Notes under the pieces: model-generated
Databases searched by the model: none
The model's input: the letters and a program-made list of their open reading frames with translations, nothing else
What the model was told of the DNA's origin: nothing
Shown here: piece after piece, positions 8,342 to 17,087 of the stretch
Layout of the letters: the number at the start of each line of letters is the position of its first letter
How positions within the stretch are numbered: position 1 is the stretch's first letter
Origin: Paenibacillus azoreducens
GTDB taxonomy: Bacteria; Bacillota; Bacilli; Paenibacillales; Paenibacillaceae
DNA: 64,000 nucleotides
NCBI RefSeq assembly: GCF_021654775.1
Contig: NZ_AP025343.1
Location: forward strand, 620,001 to 684,000
Direction: 5' to 3'
Translations under genes and position numbers: made by a program

Positions 8342-9688
8342 ATGAATCAGCATGCTAACGTATGGCTCAGCACAATCGACCAGCAGCAGAAGCTGCAGCT
8401 GCAGCAGCCGGCGGTTATCGTAGAAACGGCTGCGGCACATAAGGCGGTCAAACGCATTCGGGTTGAAGCGGATAAAAGGTATCAGGAGATGGACGGTTTT
8501 GGAGCCTCTTTTACGGATGCTTCTGCGTACCTGGTGCAGCGGGTGCTGGATGGGAAGTCGCGCCGGGAGGTCATGAAAAAGCTGTTTGATCCGGAAGAAG
8601 GGATCGGGATCAGTTTTCTGCGCCAGCCGATGGGGGCGACCGACTATACGACGGAAATTTACAGCTATGATGACATGCCGGAAGGCGAGGAAGATTTCCT
8701 GCTTGAGCATTTCAGTATCGATCATGACCGTGATTATGTCATTCCGGCGGTGCTGGAAGCACTTAGTATCAATCCGGCCATCAAAGTGATGGCTTCGCCA
8801 TGGAGCCCGCCGGGGTGGATGAAAACCTCGGGGCATATGATAACGGGCAAGCTGCGTCCGGCATGTTACGGCGTCTACGCGCAGTATTTCGTGAAATTCG
8901 TGCAGGCGTATGAAGCGGCGGGCATCCCGATCTATGCGGTATCGATTCAAAATGAACCCGGCTACGAGCCGAAGGAATATCCGGGCATGTTGATGACGCC
9001 GCAGGAGGAGGCTGAATTCATCCGCAACCATTTGGGACCGGCTTTCGAAAAAGCGGGCATACAAGCGAAAATCCTTTGCTACGACCATAACTGGGACGTT
9101 CCCCAGCATCCGCTTGGCATCTTGTCGGATCGGGAAGCCGCCCGTTACATCGCGGGAGTCGCTTGGCATGTATACGGCGGCGAACATGAAGCGATGTCGC
9201 AGGTGAAGGAGGCGTATCCGGACAAGGAAGCGTGGTTCACGGAAGCGTCCGGAGGCAGCTGGATTCCGCCGTTCCGTACCGCGTTTCTGGATCAGATGAA
9301 GCATGTCATCCGCACGACCCGGAACTGGTCCAAGTCGGTGGTGTGGTGGAATCTCGCGCTTGACGAGCGCAACGGTCCGACCGTGCTTTCGAACAGCACC
9401 TGCCGCGGGCTGGTGCAGATCAATCAGGCGAGCGGGGATGTGAAATACGAGCTGGATTACTACACAATGGGGCATATCAGCAAGTTCGTCATGCCGGGCG
9501 CATACCGGATCGGGTCAACCACCTTCCGTGACGAACTGGAAACCGCCGCTTTCCTGAATCGGGACGGCCGGACGGTGCTGATCCTGTCCAACCGCACGGA
9601 GCAGGAGCAAACCGTGGAGATTGACACCGGAAAAGGTTTTTTTGCGCTGACGCTCCCGGGAGGTGCGGCGGCGACGGCGAAGTGGTAG
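8342..9688 (+). CDS. Glycoside hydrolase family 30 protein (glucosylceramidase-like)
   Basis: 448 residues without a signal peptide, so probably cytoplasmic. The (beta/alpha)8 barrel has 'EMDGFGASFTDASAYL' at about 49-64, the acid/base glutamate in 'SIQNEPGY' (Glu205) and the nucleophile in 'WFTEASGG' (Glu301), followed by a small C-terminal beta domain ending 'LPGGAAATAKW'. This is the GH30 beta-glucosidase/glucosylceramidase layout. ATG 8342 follows AAGGAGGAAC; an upstream in-frame TTG would overlap that ribosome site. As the last gene of the LacI-controlled operon it probably cleaves the imported beta-linked oligosaccharide. The exact linkage is not determinable here. Confidence 0.92.
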   Translation: MNQHANVWLSTIDQQQKLQLQQPAVIVETAAAHKAVKRIRVEADKRYQEMDGFGASFTDASAYLVQRVLDGKSRREVMKKLFDPEEGIGISFLRQPMGATDYTTEIYSYDDMPEGEEDFLLEHFSIDHDRDYVIPAVLEALSINPAIKVMASPWSPPGWMKTSGHMITGKLRPACYGVYAQYFVKFVQAYEAAGIPIYAVSIQNEPGYEPKEYPGMLMTPQEEAEFIRNHLGPAFEKAGIQAKILCYDHNWDVPQHPLGILSDREAARYIAGVAWHVYGGEHEAMSQVKEAYPDKEAWFTEASGGSWIPPFRTAFLDQMKHVIRTTRNWSKSVVWWNLALDERNGPTVLSNSTCRGLVQINQASGDVKYELDYYTMGHISKFVMPGAYRIGSTTFRDELETAAFLNRDGRTVLILSNRTEQEQTVEIDTGKGFFALTLPGGAAATAKW

Positions 9689-9723
9689 GAAAGGCGGCAA
9701 GATTGTGACGCATTAAAATATTT

Positions 9724-9907
9724 TAACGGACACAGCTACCGCTATAGGGGGGGATTTCGCCAACTATGAAATCTAACGGACACAGTTGCAACTATTTGGC
9801 GAAAATGCCCCCTTTAGAGATAGTTTTACAGCAATTTAAGTGCTGCGGTGACCATTAGAATTTGAAAATTGCTGCTTTTTGCGAATTAGCGTCCATGGTG
9901 TCCGTTA
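9724..9907 (+). repeat. Mirrored four-unit repeat, TAACGGACAC family, copy 1
   Basis: 184 bp between convergent genes. It opens with TAACGGACACAGCTACCGCT, repeats TAACGGACACAG at about 9779, then carries GTGACCATTAGA and GTGTCCGTTA in inverse orientation at the right. Two direct units are thus followed by two inverted ones. Other copies lie at 28621-28802 and 36171-36352. The rest of the 9689-9949 gap holds nothing else I recognise. Confidence 0.85.
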
Positions 9908-9949
9908 CGTGCGGGTATTTGTTAGAATCGGCTGCACTATTGCTGCCGC

Positions 9950-11116
9950 CTAAGAAGCCATTTGTACCTTTTCCTCAGGCTTGCCCTGCAGCAGCTGCAT
10001 TCCCCCTACGATCATGATCGTCGCAACCAAAACGGACAGCAGGATGAGCAGGAGCGAAGCGGCTGCACTTGTAACGGCAGGCCCGCCGTTTACCATGTTC
10101 ATAATGCCGGTAACCGCATAGGTGGCTGGTGAATATTCACTGACAAAGTGGTAAAAGGATGGCAGCAATTCACGCGGAACCATTGCCCCGGATGTAATCA
10201 GCTGTATGGACAGCAGCGCGATATTGATCCACCCGCCGGCATCGCTGAAGATATAAAATGACAGCTGAGCGACGAACAAAAACGTGATGACGTAGATGAA
10301 CTGGAACAGCCACATGGCGGCAAATCCCTGATCGGAATGGACGCCCATCAGGGTAACCATGCCGGTACCGACGGTTGTCACAAGCAAAGACGCCGCGATA
10401 TTAAGCAGCGACCGGGCCGAGAGCAATGTCCAGCGGCCGTATGTTTGCCTGATCAGCTTGGAAGCCTTGTTCACTTCCATCACGAACAGCATGCAGCCTG
10501 TGAAGGAAGCGAGAACAAGCATCATGGGCACCATCGTCCGTGAAAAGTTGGAGATGGCGTGAATGTTGTTCATGTCCGCCACGACGCGTGAAGACATGGA
10601 TTGCGAAAGATGGAGCGCTTGGGATTTTGGAATATTCGACTGCTCGAGAACGGCGGTAATTCGGGATTGAACCGCTTGATCGTTGAGCGAGGCTGAAATC
10701 TGGTTAACCACGGTTTGCATGACGCTTTTGACCATCGACGGATTGGACTCGTTAACGGAGTACGTCACAACAGCCTTTTGAGCGGGATCTTTTATTGCGT
10801 GAGAGAAGTCCTTCGGAATATGAACGACCATTTGCAGTTTACGTTCGTCAAGCTCGGCCATTGCTTGCTCAAGATTGCTTTCCTGCATCATTTGAAATGG
10901 CAGCTTCGTCATCATTGCCTGCATAGCTTTCGATCCAATGCCCTGATCTTCATTCACAACCGCAATCGTAAACCGGTTCACATTGTTTGTAATATGATCG
11001 TACCCCGTCAGCCAAATCAAGCTGAATAATATTTGGAAGATAAGCGCCGTAATCGTTCCGATGATCACCATTGGAGATTTCAACAAAGCTAACAATGCAG
11101 ATTTAATAGATTTCAT
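9950..11116 (-). CDS. ABC-2 type membrane permease / YhgE-Pip-like exporter
   Basis: 388 residues. One N-terminal helix (about 20-40) is followed by a 180-residue extracytoplasmic part and five or six C-terminal helices, the layout of ABC-2 membrane proteins and the YhgE/Pip group. 'FTIAVVNEDQGIGSKAMQAM' and 'VVHIPKDFSHAI' are characteristic of this group. I chose ATG 11116; the GTG nine bases upstream lies inside the AAAGGAGTG ribosome site. It is divergent-adjacent to nothing but is preceded by a TetR gene on the same strand, and a palindrome resembling the TetR promoter palindrome lies directly upstream. A role in efflux of a toxic compound or lipid is inference. Confidence 0.82.
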   Translation of the reverse strand: MKSIKSALLALLKSPMVIIGTITALIFQILFSLIWLTGYDHITNNVNRFTIAVVNEDQGIGSKAMQAMMTKLPFQMMQESNLEQAMAELDERKLQMVVHIPKDFSHAIKDPAQKAVVTYSVNESNPSMVKSVMQTVVNQISASLNDQAVQSRITAVLEQSNIPKSQALHLSQSMSSRVVADMNNIHAISNFSRTMVPMMLVLASFTGCMLFVMEVNKASKLIRQTYGRWTLLSARSLLNIAASLLVTTVGTGMVTLMGVHSDQGFAAMWLFQFIYVITFLFVAQLSFYIFSDAGGWINIALLSIQLITSGAMVPRELLPSFYHFVSEYSPATYAVTGIMNMVNGGPAVTSAAASLLLILLSVLVATIMIVGGMQLLQGKPEEKVQMAS

Positions 11117-11132
11117 GTGCAGCACTCCTTTT

Positions 11133-11152
11133 TTTATTTATTGATAAATAAA
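11133..11152. promoter_or_regulatory. Putative TetR operator upstream of the ABC-2 permease
   Basis: A near-perfect 20 bp palindrome, TTTATTTAT-TG-ATAAATAAA, ends just before the ribosome site of the permease. A very similar palindrome precedes the neighbouring TetR gene. Confidence 0.6.
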
Positions 11153-11239
11153 TAATGTTGCCAAAAAAATGCGACCTCGGGCAGGAGGCAGCATTTTGAC
11201 GATATTTAATAGAGGGTTTTGCAAAAACCTGAATAAAAG

Positions 11240-11761
11240 CTATTTGTTCGACCAAGGCGAAAGCTCAGGGGCTTCGAGCACTTCTGACATGGTGATGATG
11301 AGTCCCGAGCCGATAAACATGCTGGCTGCAAATTTAGCATTCGGTATTCCCGAACGCTCGAAGCGCAGGATCACCGTCTGGTGAATCGAGGTGAAATGAT
11401 TACGCACAATCGCGCGGATGCCGGGTTCGGAAGTCGTAAATGCTTGCATGGTGACGAGCATTTCATCGCGGTGGGTCTTCATCAGTTGACCGAATGCACG
11501 GCCCATAACCTCAACGAGCTGTTCAGGCGGGGCTTCCACATTGACGAACGCCTCTTCAATTTTGCCTTTGGCACGTTCCAGGACTGCGATAAACAGATCT
11601 TCCTTGGATTTGAAGAAGTGAAAGACGTATGGCTGCGTCACGCCGGCCGCTTTTGCTACATTAGCTGTTGTCGTCTTGTAATAACCATGTTCGGCAAAGG
11701 ATGCCACGGCAGCATCAATGATTTGATCCCTGCGTGACGGTGAAGCTTCTTTTGATGGCAT
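11240..11761 (-). CDS. TetR/AcrR-family transcriptional regulator
   Basis: 173 residues. The N-terminal helix-turn-helix 'RRDQIIDAAVASFAEHGYYKTTTANVAKAAGVTQPYVFHFFKSKEDLF' covers about residues 10-57; the C-terminal ligand domain is all-helical and variable. The gene lies just upstream of the ABC-2 permease on the same strand with a 123-base gap, and both promoters carry similar AT-rich palindromes, so it probably represses itself and the permease and responds to the exported compound. ATG 11761 is in line with the family's usual start, although its ribosome site (AAAGGTGC) is modest. Confidence 0.92.
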   Translation of the reverse strand: MPSKEASPSRRDQIIDAAVASFAEHGYYKTTTANVAKAAGVTQPYVFHFFKSKEDLFIAVLERAKGKIEEAFVNVEAPPEQLVEVMGRAFGQLMKTHRDEMLVTMQAFTTSEPGIRAIVRNHFTSIHQTVILRFERSGIPNAKFAASMFIGSGLIITMSEVLEAPELSPWSNK

Positions 11762-11781
11762 GTTGGATCAGCACCTTTTTT

Positions 11782-11799
11782 ATTTATTAATCAATAAAT
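11782..11799. promoter_or_regulatory. Putative TetR autoregulatory operator
   Basis: ATTTATT-AATC-AATAAAT, 7 bp arms, lies 20 bases upstream of the tetR start codon and matches the palindrome at 11133-11152 over most positions. Confidence 0.6.
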
Positions 11800-11985
11800 T
11801 AATACTCTTCATAGAAATTGTCAATCCTTTTTTGCAATTCTGTTTTTTACGCAATGCTTGAAAAAGGAGAGGTATAATCAAAGAAAACAAAAATTTGGCT
11901 TTATGCCGATTATTTAAGCAAAACACTATTGACCCTCCTCTTTGGTCAGGCTTTAGACTGCTCTCAGAAAGGAGTGAAGCTTATT

Positions 11986-12741
11986 ATGCTATTCACAGTC
12001 AAAGAAGTATCGGATCTGTCCAAGGTGACGATCAAGACGCTGCATCATTATCACAAAATCGCTCTGCTTGAGCCGGCCGAAATCACGGAAGCGGGCTATC
12101 GCTTATACGGAATGAAAGAGCTTGAACGACTGCAGGCGATTTTATTTTACCGCGAGCTCGATTTTTCATTGGAGCAAATCGGCAAGCTGCTGGACCGGGA
12201 GCCGGACCGGATGGCGATGCTGGCGGACCAGGAAAAACTTCTGGAGCAGCGCAGGTTGAGATTGGACCGGGTCATGGACACGCTTAGGAAAACGAAAGCC
12301 GGCCTGGAAAGCGGAAAAACACTGCCGCAGGAGGAATTGTTCACCGGCTTTGAGAGCGAAGAAGAGTGGCGGCAAGCGCTGCAGGAACAAAGCGATTATC
12401 TTAAAGAACAGTACGGGGTAGAGCTTGAAGCGGAGCCGATTGATGTGCAGGAGATGAACGAGCAGGCCGTGGAGGCCGCAGCTTTTATGAAAAATATGTC
12501 CGCTTCCCTGCGTGGGGGGATCAAGCATAACGATCCGAGGGTCCATCAATTGATTCGGGATCATTTGGAATTTATGAACGCGCATGGTCATCAAATATCG
12601 GCTAAGGATTTTACGTCCCAGACATCGTTTTTTCTGCAGGATGATTTTCATCTTGGCATGCTCGAAGGACAGCAAACCGGTTTGGCTTATTACTTGAATG
12701 CCGCTGCGGCGTCGTATGCCGAAGCCGAAACTGAAGCATAA
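11986..12741 (+). CDS. MerR-family regulator with TipAS ligand-binding domain
   Basis: 251 residues. The N-terminal MerR winged helix 'LFTVKEVSDLSKVTIKTLHHYHKIALLEPAEITEAGYRLYG' (residues 2-43) is followed by a dimerisation coiled coil (about 75-115) and a C-terminal TipAS domain (about 130-250). TipAS domains bind thiopeptides and other hydrophobic drugs. ATG 11986 follows AGAAAGGAGTG; a longer frame from 11929 lacks a ribosome site. It stands alone between divergent tetR and the kinase operon. MerR regulators usually act on a promoter with a long spacer, which I could not assign with confidence. Confidence 0.92.
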   Translation: MLFTVKEVSDLSKVTIKTLHHYHKIALLEPAEITEAGYRLYGMKELERLQAILFYRELDFSLEQIGKLLDREPDRMAMLADQEKLLEQRRLRLDRVMDTLRKTKAGLESGKTLPQEELFTGFESEEEWRQALQEQSDYLKEQYGVELEAEPIDVQEMNEQAVEAAAFMKNMSASLRGGIKHNDPRVHQLIRDHLEFMNAHGHQISAKDFTSQTSFFLQDDFHLGMLEGQQTGLAYYLNAAAASYAEAETEA

Positions 12742-12750
12742 AAAAATACA

Positions 12751-12790
12751 GGCAGAGGATAGACGAAACGTTTATCTTCTGTCTTTTTTT
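12751..12790 (+). terminator. Rho-independent terminator after merR
   Basis: GGCAGAGGATAGA pairs, with G-U steps, with TTTATCTTCTGTC around a short loop and is followed by seven T residues. Confidence 0.8.
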
Positions 12791-12900
12791 GTCGATAGAG
12801 ATGATTATTCCAAATTTTTATATTGTGCATCCACAAGGAACTTTTGTCCCTCCATCGAATACATACGCCTAACAGCCAAAGGGAAAGGAGGCTCTGCCGC

Positions 12901-14667
12901 ATGCAAGTACGAGTACCCATTTTGAAGTCGGCATATCGGTATTTCAAGCGAAACCTGCGCGCCAAGCTGTTTTTGTTTTTCTTTATCGCATCGGCTGTCC
13001 CCTTGATGATTCTCGGGTATTTGTCATATTCGAAATCCACGGAGGAAATGCAGTCGCAGACCGTCCAATACGGCCAATCAAATATCACCCAGCTGCAGTC
13101 GCAGCTTGATTCGTATTCGCGCCAAATGAAATCGACCACCCGTTATATCTATTCCTACCTGCTTGATCCGCTTAACGGCACGCTGCATCCGGAAGAGCCG
13201 CAGGACTATGCTGGTTATGTGAGCCAAAAAAACTTCAACCGCTTTCTGGCTGCTCATAAAACAGAGGAAACCTCGGGCATTTATCTCATTACGCCGTCAA
13301 ATATTTATTTCGGATCGCCCCAGATTGATGTGAACAGGCTGAAGCAGCAGCCATGGTGGCAGGCCATTCCCGGGAATTACCGCGGCGAATATTGGACGGG
13401 GCTTCATGACAGCAGCTATTACGTGTCCCGCAACATGAATATTCCAAAGCAGATCATCGGTCTGGTATTTCCGGTGCAAAGCCAATACGGTTACCTGCAA
13501 AACAGCCGGATCGTCGTCGAAATGGACGCAACCAAGCTGCTGGAATCTTTCCGGACGCTCGAAAACAACCTGCATTCCTTCATTACGATCCGGGACAAGG
13601 ACGGCAGGCTGATCTATCAGAGCCCGAACATGGTCGAGGCGAGGGACGATGATCTCGTGTGGAACCGCAGCATTGAGTCCAGCGGGTGGAGCATTGAGGT
13701 AAGAACGCTGTATGAGCCGGTGTACCGCTCGACGATCATGATCCGCTATTTTACGATCGCGCTCATCGGATTTGCTTTTGTGCTTGTCCTGCTGATTTCC
13801 TACTTGTTCTCCGCACGCCTGACGAGACGGATTATTTCCCTAAAAAATAAAATGCAGCTTGTCGGCATCGGCCAGCTTCAATCGCGCATCGAGCCGAATA
13901 CGGAGGACGAACTCGGACGCCTGGGGGCGAGCTTTAATAAAATGGTGGAGCAGATCCGTTTCCTCATCGAGGAGGTGCAGCATAAGGAACAGCTCAAAAA
14001 AGAAGCCCAGCTGCAGGCCTTCCACTACCAGATCAACCCGCATCTGCTGCTGAACACGCTCAACATGATCCAGTGGCAGGCGAAGCTTAAGAGCGACCCG
14101 GAAATCCAGAACATGATCCACTATCTGATCAAGGTGCTGGAGGGTAACCTGGTAATCACGGAAGAGCTGATTCCTTTGCAAAAGGAGCTGCAAACCGTCG
14201 AATATTATTTGAAAATCCAGGAGGTGCGCTACAGCGGGGCCTTTGAGTACAGCATCGACGTGAACGCGGCGCTTGCCTCCTGCCTGATTCCGCGCATGAC
14301 GCTGCAGCCGCTGCTCGAAAATACGTTTTTTCACGGTTTTGAAGACGGCGAAGGCACCATTCGTATCGAAGTGAGGGAGGAAGGGACAGATCTGGTACTG
14401 ACGCTGGAAGACGACGGCGAGGGCATCGAACCGGACAAGCTGGCAACTCTTCTTCATGCGAAACAATCCCCGGCTCGGCTTGGAAAGGGCGGGCTCGGCT
14501 GCTACAATGTCGATCAAAAATTCAAGCTCCATTTTGGGGAAATGTACGGCATGCAGATTCGGTCGAAGCTGGGCGAAGGAACTGCGATTACCATTCGCTG
14601 GCCGAAAACGGAAGGTGCAAACAACCGGATTTTATCTGCGGACAAGGAAGAAAACCGAACAAATTGA
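12901..14667 (+). CDS. YesM-like sensor histidine kinase
   Basis: 588 residues. An N-terminal helix (about 25-45), a 250-residue extracellular sensor, a second helix (about 285-305) and a HAMP segment lead to the His_kinase domain with 'FHYQINPHLLLNTLN' (phosphoacceptor probably His381), then a HATPase with 'LQPLLENTFFHGF' and 'GEGIEPDK...GGLGCYNV'. The usual motif is INPHFLYNTL; here two aromatic residues are replaced by Leu. ATG 12901 follows GGGAAAGGAGG. Its partner regulator is at 17970, separated by the ABC transporter genes; together they probably sense the sugar and switch on this operon. Confidence 0.94.
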   Translation: MQVRVPILKSAYRYFKRNLRAKLFLFFFIASAVPLMILGYLSYSKSTEEMQSQTVQYGQSNITQLQSQLDSYSRQMKSTTRYIYSYLLDPLNGTLHPEEPQDYAGYVSQKNFNRFLAAHKTEETSGIYLITPSNIYFGSPQIDVNRLKQQPWWQAIPGNYRGEYWTGLHDSSYYVSRNMNIPKQIIGLVFPVQSQYGYLQNSRIVVEMDATKLLESFRTLENNLHSFITIRDKDGRLIYQSPNMVEARDDDLVWNRSIESSGWSIEVRTLYEPVYRSTIMIRYFTIALIGFAFVLVLLISYLFSARLTRRIISLKNKMQLVGIGQLQSRIEPNTEDELGRLGASFNKMVEQIRFLIEEVQHKEQLKKEAQLQAFHYQINPHLLLNTLNMIQWQAKLKSDPEIQNMIHYLIKVLEGNLVITEELIPLQKELQTVEYYLKIQEVRYSGAFEYSIDVNAALASCLIPRMTLQPLLENTFFHGFEDGEGTIRIEVREEGTDLVLTLEDDGEGIEPDKLATLLHAKQSPARLGKGGLGCYNVDQKFKLHFGEMYGMQIRSKLGEGTAITIRWPKTEGANNRILSADKEENRTN

Positions 14668-14694
14668 CAGAAAAGTGAAAACAAAATTCCGTTA

Positions 14695-14707
14695 TGAAAC
14701 GCTTTCA
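14695..14707. promoter_or_regulatory. cre-like site upstream of the binding-protein gene
   Basis: TGAAACGCTTTCA is a near-perfect palindrome similar to the CcpA consensus but one base shorter in the centre. It lies between the kinase gene and the binding-protein gene, where catabolite repression of the transporter would make sense. Confidence 0.4.
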
Positions 14708-14759
14708 TTGTTGTTATACTTGGGAAAATTATTGGGTTTCACAAAGGAGGCAGGCAGCT

Positions 14760-16088
14760 ATGAATGCCATGAAACGCATGTCGGCGGCTGTATTATGTTC
14801 GGTTCTCATGTTGACGCTAATTTTGTCAGGTTGTTCCGGCAAAACGGGCGAAAGCAAGTCCGAGGGGGAAGCGGCGGGCAAAAAGACGAAAATTACCGTC
14901 TGGATTTGGGAGGATGCCAAAAACGTCATTGATCTGAACATGCCGGAATTCAAAAAGCAGTACCCGGAGATCGATGTGGATTTGCATGTACTTGCCCAGT
15001 CCGATGTCTATCAAAATTTCCTGATTGCAGCCAGTTCCAGCGATGAGGTTCCCGATGTGGTGAATCTCGAATCGCTCCGCTTGTCGCAAATGATCGAAAC
15101 CGGCGGTTTGCTGGACATTACGGATAAGGTGGCTCCGTATAAGGATAAAATGAATGCTTATAAATGGGCTGACGCCACAAAAGACGGCAAAATTTACGCG
15201 ATGCCATGGGACAGCGGCCCGGTAGTCATGTTCTACCGCAACGATCTGTTCAAGCAGGCGGGGCTTCCTTACAAGCCGGAGGACGTGGCCGCCCAACTGA
15301 AGACCTGGAATGACTATATGAAATTCGCCAAGCAGCTGAAGGAAAAAACGGGCGTCGCGATGCTGGCGGAATCGAAATCGCAGACCGACGGCGTGTTCTT
15401 CCAACAGATGTTGTGGCAGCGCGACCTGTGGATGTTCGGCAAGGACGGTTCGGTTCAGCTGGATAACCCGGAAGTGATCAAGACGGCGCAGTATTTCGTC
15501 GACCTCGTGAAAAACGGCTATGTATATGAGGTGAAGCCATGGAGCGACGCCTGGTACAGCTCCTTCCAGCAAAATAAAGAAGCGACCATCGTAGGCGCCT
15601 CCTGGTACGAAGGACTGCTGCCGACGCTGATCGATCCGGACGCAAGCGGCAAATGGTCGGTGGTGCCGATGCCGAAGTGGTCCGCAGATGATAAATACGG
15701 CAGCGCGATCGACGGCGGGGCGAACCTGGCCATCAACAAAAACTCCAAGCATCCGGAAGAGGCGTGGAAATTCATCGAATTCATGCTCGGCAAAGAAGAG
15801 TCGCAGCTCAAGATGATGAAGGAAGGCGGATTGTTCCCATCCCTCGAGACGACCTACAATGACGAGGTTTTTAAGGGAAAGGTACCTTACTTTAACGACC
15901 AGCCGGTCCGTACCCTGTACATCGATGCTGTGAAGAATGTGGCTCCAATCACCTATACAAAGGATTATCCGCTTGCCAATGAACTGATTACGAACGCCTT
16001 CGCCGAGATCTTCCTTGACAATAAGTCGGTTGAAAGCGTGTTCAAAAAGGCGGCTGCCGAGCTGCGGCAGAAGACGGGACGCAAATAG
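14760..16088 (+). CDS. Extracellular sugar-binding lipoprotein (solute-binding family 1, UgpB/MalE type)
   Basis: 442 residues. The signal peptide has a lipobox 'LILSGCSGK', placing the lipid-modified Cys near residue 26. The mature part has the family pattern 'KITVWIWEDAKNVIDLNMPEFKKQYP' and a hinge region 'KIYAMPWDSGPVVMFYRNDLFKQAGL' around residues 145-170, which contributes to sugar binding. ATG 14760 has a strong AAAGGAGG site. It is followed by two permeases, so it delivers sugar to them. The presence of a GH2 beta-galactosidase later in the operon suggests a beta-galactoside substrate, which is inference. Confidence 0.94.
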   Translation: MNAMKRMSAAVLCSVLMLTLILSGCSGKTGESKSEGEAAGKKTKITVWIWEDAKNVIDLNMPEFKKQYPEIDVDLHVLAQSDVYQNFLIAASSSDEVPDVVNLESLRLSQMIETGGLLDITDKVAPYKDKMNAYKWADATKDGKIYAMPWDSGPVVMFYRNDLFKQAGLPYKPEDVAAQLKTWNDYMKFAKQLKEKTGVAMLAESKSQTDGVFFQQMLWQRDLWMFGKDGSVQLDNPEVIKTAQYFVDLVKNGYVYEVKPWSDAWYSSFQQNKEATIVGASWYEGLLPTLIDPDASGKWSVVPMPKWSADDKYGSAIDGGANLAINKNSKHPEEAWKFIEFMLGKEESQLKMMKEGGLFPSLETTYNDEVFKGKVPYFNDQPVRTLYIDAVKNVAPITYTKDYPLANELITNAFAEIFLDNKSVESVFKKAAAELRQKTGRK

Positions 16089-16193
16089 GCAACCATGAAT
16101 CTGCGTGTAAAGATACCGAAGCCGTCCGCACCCCGAACATACCGGTCAACCCGGGCTCGTAGTGCGAGGCTTCGCTTTCCTGGAGGAATCCCG

Positions 16194-17075
16194 ATGCAAA
16201 ATTTTTACTGGAGATGGCAGTTTAAAACGGCGCCGTACCGGTTTATCGCCCCGTTTTTCATATGTTTTGTGGTGTTTGTATTTATACCCTTCATATTTTC
16301 GATTTACTTGAGCTTCACGAACTGGCATGGCGAGGAAGCGAAAACATTCGTCGGGCTCGCGAATTACAAAACGCTGCTGACGGGCCGCGAGTTCTGGCAG
16401 TCGCTGCTCAACAGCATCATCATTTTTGTGCTGTACGTGCCGGCGATGCTGCTGCTGGCGCTCATTTTCGCTTCCTGTCTCAGCAGCAGCTGGATGAAAT
16501 GGACCGGATTTTTCCGCACGGTGTTTTTTATTCCGAACATTACTTCGGTCGTCGCCATTTCGTTCGTGTTTCTGCTTATTTTCAACTCGACGGGCATTCT
16601 CAATCAGCTGCTGATGAATGCGGGGGTCATCCATGAGCCGATTCCGTTTCTGGAAACGCCATGGTGGGCCCGGATCTCGGTGTCGCTGCTCGTTATTTTT
16701 AGGTGGACCGGTTACAACATGATTCTGCTGCTGGGCGGCATGCAGAGCATCTCGAAATCGCTGTACGAAGCGGCCGAGGTAGATGGAGCCAGCGGCATCA
16801 AGTCGTTTTGGTACATCACCCTGCCCTTGATGAAAAGGCTGCTGGCCTTTTGTACCGTGCTGTCCACGCTCGGGACGTTTTCGCTGTTTACGGAGCCGTT
16901 CATTTTGACCAAAGGCGGACCGAATCTGGCCACGACGACGCCGGTAGTCCTGATCTACAAGGAAAGCTTCCAAAATCTGAACATGGGTTACGCTTCTACG
17001 ATTTCGATCTTTTTCTTTATCGTGATGATGATTCTTTCCTTAATGCAGCTGCGGCTGTTCCGGGAAAACGATTAG
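16194..17075 (+). CDS. Carbohydrate ABC transporter permease, MalF/UgpA type
   Basis: 293 residues with six helices. The start is taken as ATG 16194, preceded by CTGGAGGAAT; an in-frame ATG at 16095 would add 33 residues rich in Arg and Pro that do not resemble the family. 'APYRFIAPFFICFVVFVFIPFIFSIYLSFTNW' forms helix 1, and the EAA loop 'SKSLYEAAEVDGASGIKSFWYITLPLMK' is intact. 'FILTKGGPNLATTTPVVLIYKESF' is the usual MalF C-terminal signature. It is cotranscribed with the binding protein and the next permease. Confidence 0.93.
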   Translation: MQNFYWRWQFKTAPYRFIAPFFICFVVFVFIPFIFSIYLSFTNWHGEEAKTFVGLANYKTLLTGREFWQSLLNSIIIFVLYVPAMLLLALIFASCLSSSWMKWTGFFRTVFFIPNITSVVAISFVFLLIFNSTGILNQLLMNAGVIHEPIPFLETPWWARISVSLLVIFRWTGYNMILLLGGMQSISKSLYEAAEVDGASGIKSFWYITLPLMKRLLAFCTVLSTLGTFSLFTEPFILTKGGPNLATTTPVVLIYKESFQNLNMGYASTISIFFFIVMMILSLMQLRLFREND

Positions 17076-17087
17076 GCGGTGGATGAC

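Noticed and set aside
8309..9475. A 388-codon minus-strand frame antisense to the GH30 gene
   Set aside because: Shadow of a gene with confirmed catalytic motifs; the protein is Arg/His-rich with no family and no ribosome site.
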